Origin: Myxococcales bacterium
GTDB lineage: Bacteria; Myxococcota_A; Polyangia; Polyangiales; Polyangiaceae
Assembly (NCBI GenBank): GCA_016706225.1
Contig: JADJKB010000025.1
Span: forward strand, 124,001 to 188,000
Length of the DNA stretch: 64,000 nt
Direction of reading: 5' to 3'
Below are positions 61,736-64,000 of the stretch, piece by piece; position 1 is the stretch's first letter, and each line of letters starts with the position of its first letter. The position numbers were made by a program, and so were the translations under genes. The notes beneath the pieces are model-generated. The model searched no databases and was not told the origin of the DNA. It saw only the letters and a list, made by a program, of their open reading frames with translations.

Positions 61736-62821
61736 TCAGCCGCGCTGCTTCGGCTGCTTGCTGTCGCGATCGGCGTGGGTCGCGTTGTCGCGCGCGCCGA
61801 CCTTGCCGCAGCGCGGCCCGAGCGGAAACCCTGCGCTGGGGGACTTCTCCAGCCGCTCCTGCGTCGCGGGCGCGTAGCGCCCCGTCTCCGGGATAGGGTC
61901 GTCCGCGTGGTTGCGGTTCCAGAGTTGTTGGAATGCCCTCACGTCAACGCTGGAGCGGGAAGCGGCGTCGGGCCCCTTGTAGTCGAAGTGCACGCGATCG
62001 ATCGACCCGAGCCAGCGGAACTCGTGCGCCTCGAGTGCCGACCGCCAGGCCCCTGCTTCGGCGATGTCGAGCGCGAGCCCCGTCTCGTGATTGCTCTCGC
62101 CGGGCGGCGTCGCGAGCTTGATGCCGCAGCGCTGGCCCGCAGCCCAGCGCCATAACAAGTACTGCTGAGCGACCGTGCGGAGCGCGCTGTTGACGGTCAT
62201 CTTCTTCGTCTTGTTCGCGTCGAGCGCCTTGACCAGGTGATCGCGAGCTGGCGCGTGCAGGTACAGAAATACGTTACGCGCCGTGACCAGGTTGGGCCGC
62301 GACGGAACGCTGGCGAACGCCCTGCCATCGATGCAGCGAGCCTGGATCACGATCTGCCGGCTCAGACCGTCCACACTCGACGTGGAGCAAGTTCGCGCTG
62401 CCGCCTCGCGCACGGTCCCGGCGCGCGCGGGCTTGTCGGGCTTGGGTTTCGCACGTTCGTCCGTCGGCGGTTCGTCGTCGCCGTCATCGACGGGCTCGAA
62501 CTTGGACAGGCTCGGTTCGCTGGGAACCGACGGCACTTCGGCTGACTCGACCGGCGCCGGACTCTCGGTCGGCGGGTTCGCGCTCGGCGTGCTCGGCGGA
62601 ATGACCACGCCGGTTTTTCGTGTATTCAAGATTGAGCGGACGTCGAGCGCGATCACCGCGAGGATGGCGACAAAAGCGGCCGAGAGACCGAGCGTACGCC
62701 GCGATGTCCACGGCTGGCGCGGCGTCGGCGCAACCGACGGAGCCGGCTCGAATTGCGACTCCGTCGACGAGCTCGGCTCGCCGGCAGGCTCGTCGCCGGG
62801 TTCGAAGTCGTCGGCCGTCAT
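61736..62821 (-). CDS. M15-type (VanY-like) peptidase with C-terminal peptidoglycan-binding domain
   Basis: 361 aa. A ~40-residue cytoplasmic N-terminus, one membrane helix (LGLSAAFVAILAVIALDV, about 44-61), a Pro/Glu/Ser-rich linker (about 70-135), then the catalytic domain: VNSALRTVAQQYLLWRWA, SNHETGLALDI (His and Asp Zn ligands), and DRVHFDYKG (His ligand and base). It cleaves peptidoglycan stem peptides (D-Ala-D-Ala type or L-Ala-D-Glu). The C-terminal VRAFQQLWNRNHADDPIPET motif is a peptidoglycan-binding repeat. All three expected Zn ligands are visible. Confidence 0.87.
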   Translation of the reverse strand: MTADDFEPGDEPAGEPSSSTESQFEPAPSVAPTPRQPWTSRRTLGLSAAFVAILAVIALDVRSILNTRKTGVVIPPSTPSANPPTESPAPVESAEVPSVPSEPSLSKFEPVDDGDDEPPTDERAKPKPDKPARAGTVREAAARTCSTSSVDGLSRQIVIQARCIDGRAFASVPSRPNLVTARNVFLYLHAPARDHLVKALDANKTKKMTVNSALRTVAQQYLLWRWAAGQRCGIKLATPPGESNHETGLALDIAEAGAWRSALEAHEFRWLGSIDRVHFDYKGPDAASRSSVDVRAFQQLWNRNHADDPIPETGRYAPATQERLEKSPSAGFPLGPRCGKVGARDNATHADRDSKQPKQRG

Positions 62822-63022
62822 CGGCCCGCCGCGTTACCGCGTACGCGAGCGCAGGGCAAGCGCGACGGCGGGTTGCAAGGAGCGCGGACGGTCCCCCAAG
62901 CCACGTGCTCTGGCTGACATGCACACCGCCGTGAGCCAACGCCCGCTGCAGCCGGACCCGTGCGGGTGCGTTGACGGGCCGCTTCGGTCGACATAACACC
63001 GCAGACATGGGCGGCTGTCGTG

Positions 63023-63874
63023 ATGGACGATTCTAGGGGCTCATGTCCGACCGTTGCAGAGCGCGCTGCGAGCGCGCGGGCGGCAATCGGTGAGCTTTTC
63101 CGGACCGGGGTCGAGCTCGACGCCAGATGGAGCTCGAGACTGTCTTTGCCTTTCCCAACGTGCTGGCCGCTCGAACCGGGGCAAACGCTCGTGACTTATG
63201 CGGCTGCGCTGCGGGCCGGCAGCACACCGACGCTGTTCGAGCACAGTGACCTGCTCGGTCGGGTGGTTCACGACCCCGCGCTCGGGTTGGCGCCGAGCTT
63301 CGAGCGGTTGTCGAACGGTGTCGAGGCGACCGGTGTCACGGCGGCGCAGCCGATCGCGGCAGCGGAAGCGGAGCAGCTCACTGCTCTGCCGTCCCTCGAT
63401 GAAGCGTTCTTCGCCATGGCCGGCGGTCGGAGCTCGATCGAGCTCGAGCACGCCGTCCGGGCTCGGGTGGCGTTCTTCCGCAAGACCCACGGCTGGCTGT
63501 ATGCCATGGCGGCTCGGCTCCACCCGGCCTTTACGCACTGGCTCGACACGCCAATCGGCTCGGGGCCGGCTCCCGACGCGGCAGGATTACTGCGCTTCGA
63601 GCGTGCGACGGCCCCGAGCGGACGCGCGATGTTGGTGCTGGCTCGCGGAGTTTCGTTCGAGGAGTTTCCGGCTCACGCGCAGCCCTTCGTCGACGTCGTG
63701 CGGGCCCACATCGAACAACGCGTGGACGGGCCCGACGAGCGATTGTGGTTGTTGAAGGTGGGCGCACACTCTCTCTCGATTTCATGGGACGGCTCGGATC
63801 CTGACGTGATCGTGATGGCGGCGGACGACACGCCCGACTCGGCGCTGTCTGGGCTCGCGGACCGGCTGGCGTGA
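63023..63874 (+). CDS. Hypothetical protein, 283 aa
   Basis: ATG 63023 preceded directly by GTG 63020; the ATG is chosen. MDDSRGSCPTVAERAASARA starts a soluble Ala/Leu/Arg/Glu-rich protein, mostly helical in its middle part (EAEQLTALPSLDEAFFAMAG; ELEHAVRARVAFFRKTHGWL) with a beta-rich end (LWLLKVGAHSLSISWDGSDP). No signal peptide, no known family, no paralogue in the window. Isolated on the plus strand. Confidence 0.65.
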   Translation: MDDSRGSCPTVAERAASARAAIGELFRTGVELDARWSSRLSLPFPTCWPLEPGQTLVTYAAALRAGSTPTLFEHSDLLGRVVHDPALGLAPSFERLSNGVEATGVTAAQPIAAAEAEQLTALPSLDEAFFAMAGGRSSIELEHAVRARVAFFRKTHGWLYAMAARLHPAFTHWLDTPIGSGPAPDAAGLLRFERATAPSGRAMLVLARGVSFEEFPAHAQPFVDVVRAHIEQRVDGPDERLWLLKVGAHSLSISWDGSDPDVIVMAADDTPDSALSGLADRLA

Positions 63875-63914
63875 GCGCTAACCGACCGGGACCCAGCGTC
63901 CGTCGCGTCGACCT

Positions 63915-64000
63915 CTAGCCGAGGGTCTCCACCGTCCAGAGCACAGCGGCCGGTGTGGGTCTAGGATCGCCTTGCCAGTGGAGCCAGGGCAGCGGCCCAA
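63915..64000 (-). CDS. Possible C-terminal end of a minus-strand gene running out of the window
   Basis: The minus frame reads LPWLHWQGDPRPTPAAVLWT, then VETLG and stop, with G/C-rich third positions and no internal stop to the window edge. Reading this as a protein tail is plausible but rests on 28 codons only. Confidence 0.4.
   Translation of the reverse strand, partial: GPLPWLHWQGDPRPTPAAVLWTVETLG

Overview
The window is high-GC bacterial DNA whose gene content points to a myxobacterium of the class Polyangia (Sorangiineae/Polyangiales type). The clues are two eukaryote-like Ser/Thr kinases (one partial), an FHA protein, a class III nucleotide cyclase, a MYXO-CTERM-like C-terminus (Cys-x-Cys, hydrophobic stretch, Arg-rich tail), a monomeric NADP isocitrate dehydrogenase, and above all more than a dozen lipoproteins that place a Gly/Ser/Thr/Ala 'GGSGG' linker directly after the lipobox cysteine. 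Genus cannot be fixed from sequence alone. I see no rRNA, tRNA, CRISPR array, insertion sequence or phage.

Layout. 1-5.6 kb: the 3' part of a membrane kinase, a conserved hypothetical, a lysophospholipid-acyltransferase-like protein, an exported beta-rich protein, a LuxR-type pseudogene and small ORFs. 5.8-13.8 kb: two very large paralogous lipoproteins (Cys-rich repeats plus beta-propeller) around an FHA protein, two small lipoproteins and a cupin. 14.1-19.4 kb: a PNPOx-like protein translationally coupled to a nucleotide cyclase, a YkgJ cysteine-cluster protein, and an unusual FkbH-type HAD enzyme with an extra N-terminal domain. 19.5-25.2 kb: a frameshifted beta-helix MYXO-CTERM gene, lipoproteins (one frameshifted) and a dicarboxylate/amino-acid:cation symporter. 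25.6-28.8 kb: icd and an EamA exporter. 30.2-34.8 kb: a cell-surface modification block (NodU/CmcH carbamoyltransferase, 50-aa DUF5989 protein and SxtJ-like protein on the minus strand; two SGNH-family proteins divergent on the plus strand). 34.9-41.6 kb: FG-GAP, GH26-like, PAN and LamG secreted proteins. 41.7-45.5 kb: a Ser/Thr kinase overlapping a TPR/PEGA protein, bracketed by two inverted paralogous LamG lipoproteins. 45.7-49.2 kb: more lipoproteins, a SUMF1-like one among them, and gene remnants. 49.3-53.4 kb: CoA-binding protein, PepT-like M20 peptidase and SDR pair, coiled-coil membrane protein. 53.5-64 kb: Cys-repeat lipoprotein, divergent NhaR-like regulator and TerC-family membrane protein with a LysR-type operator between them, a minisatellite lipoprotein, a gabD-(74-aa ORF)-usp operon behind a pentamer-repeat leader, and an M15 peptidase.

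How it works together. Most of the window is envelope biology: lipoproteins, surface-polymer modification and secreted or adhesive proteins, with signalling genes scattered among them. Ordinary metabolism is represented by icd and gabD. Several broken genes (LuxR, beta-helix, Gly-linker lipoprotein, C-terminal remnants) suggest ongoing decay and duplication in this accessory-rich segment. The best candidates for undescribed biology are the FkbH enzyme with a PqqD-like front domain, the kinase/PEGA module between inverted LamG paralogues, and the PNPOx-cyclase pair.
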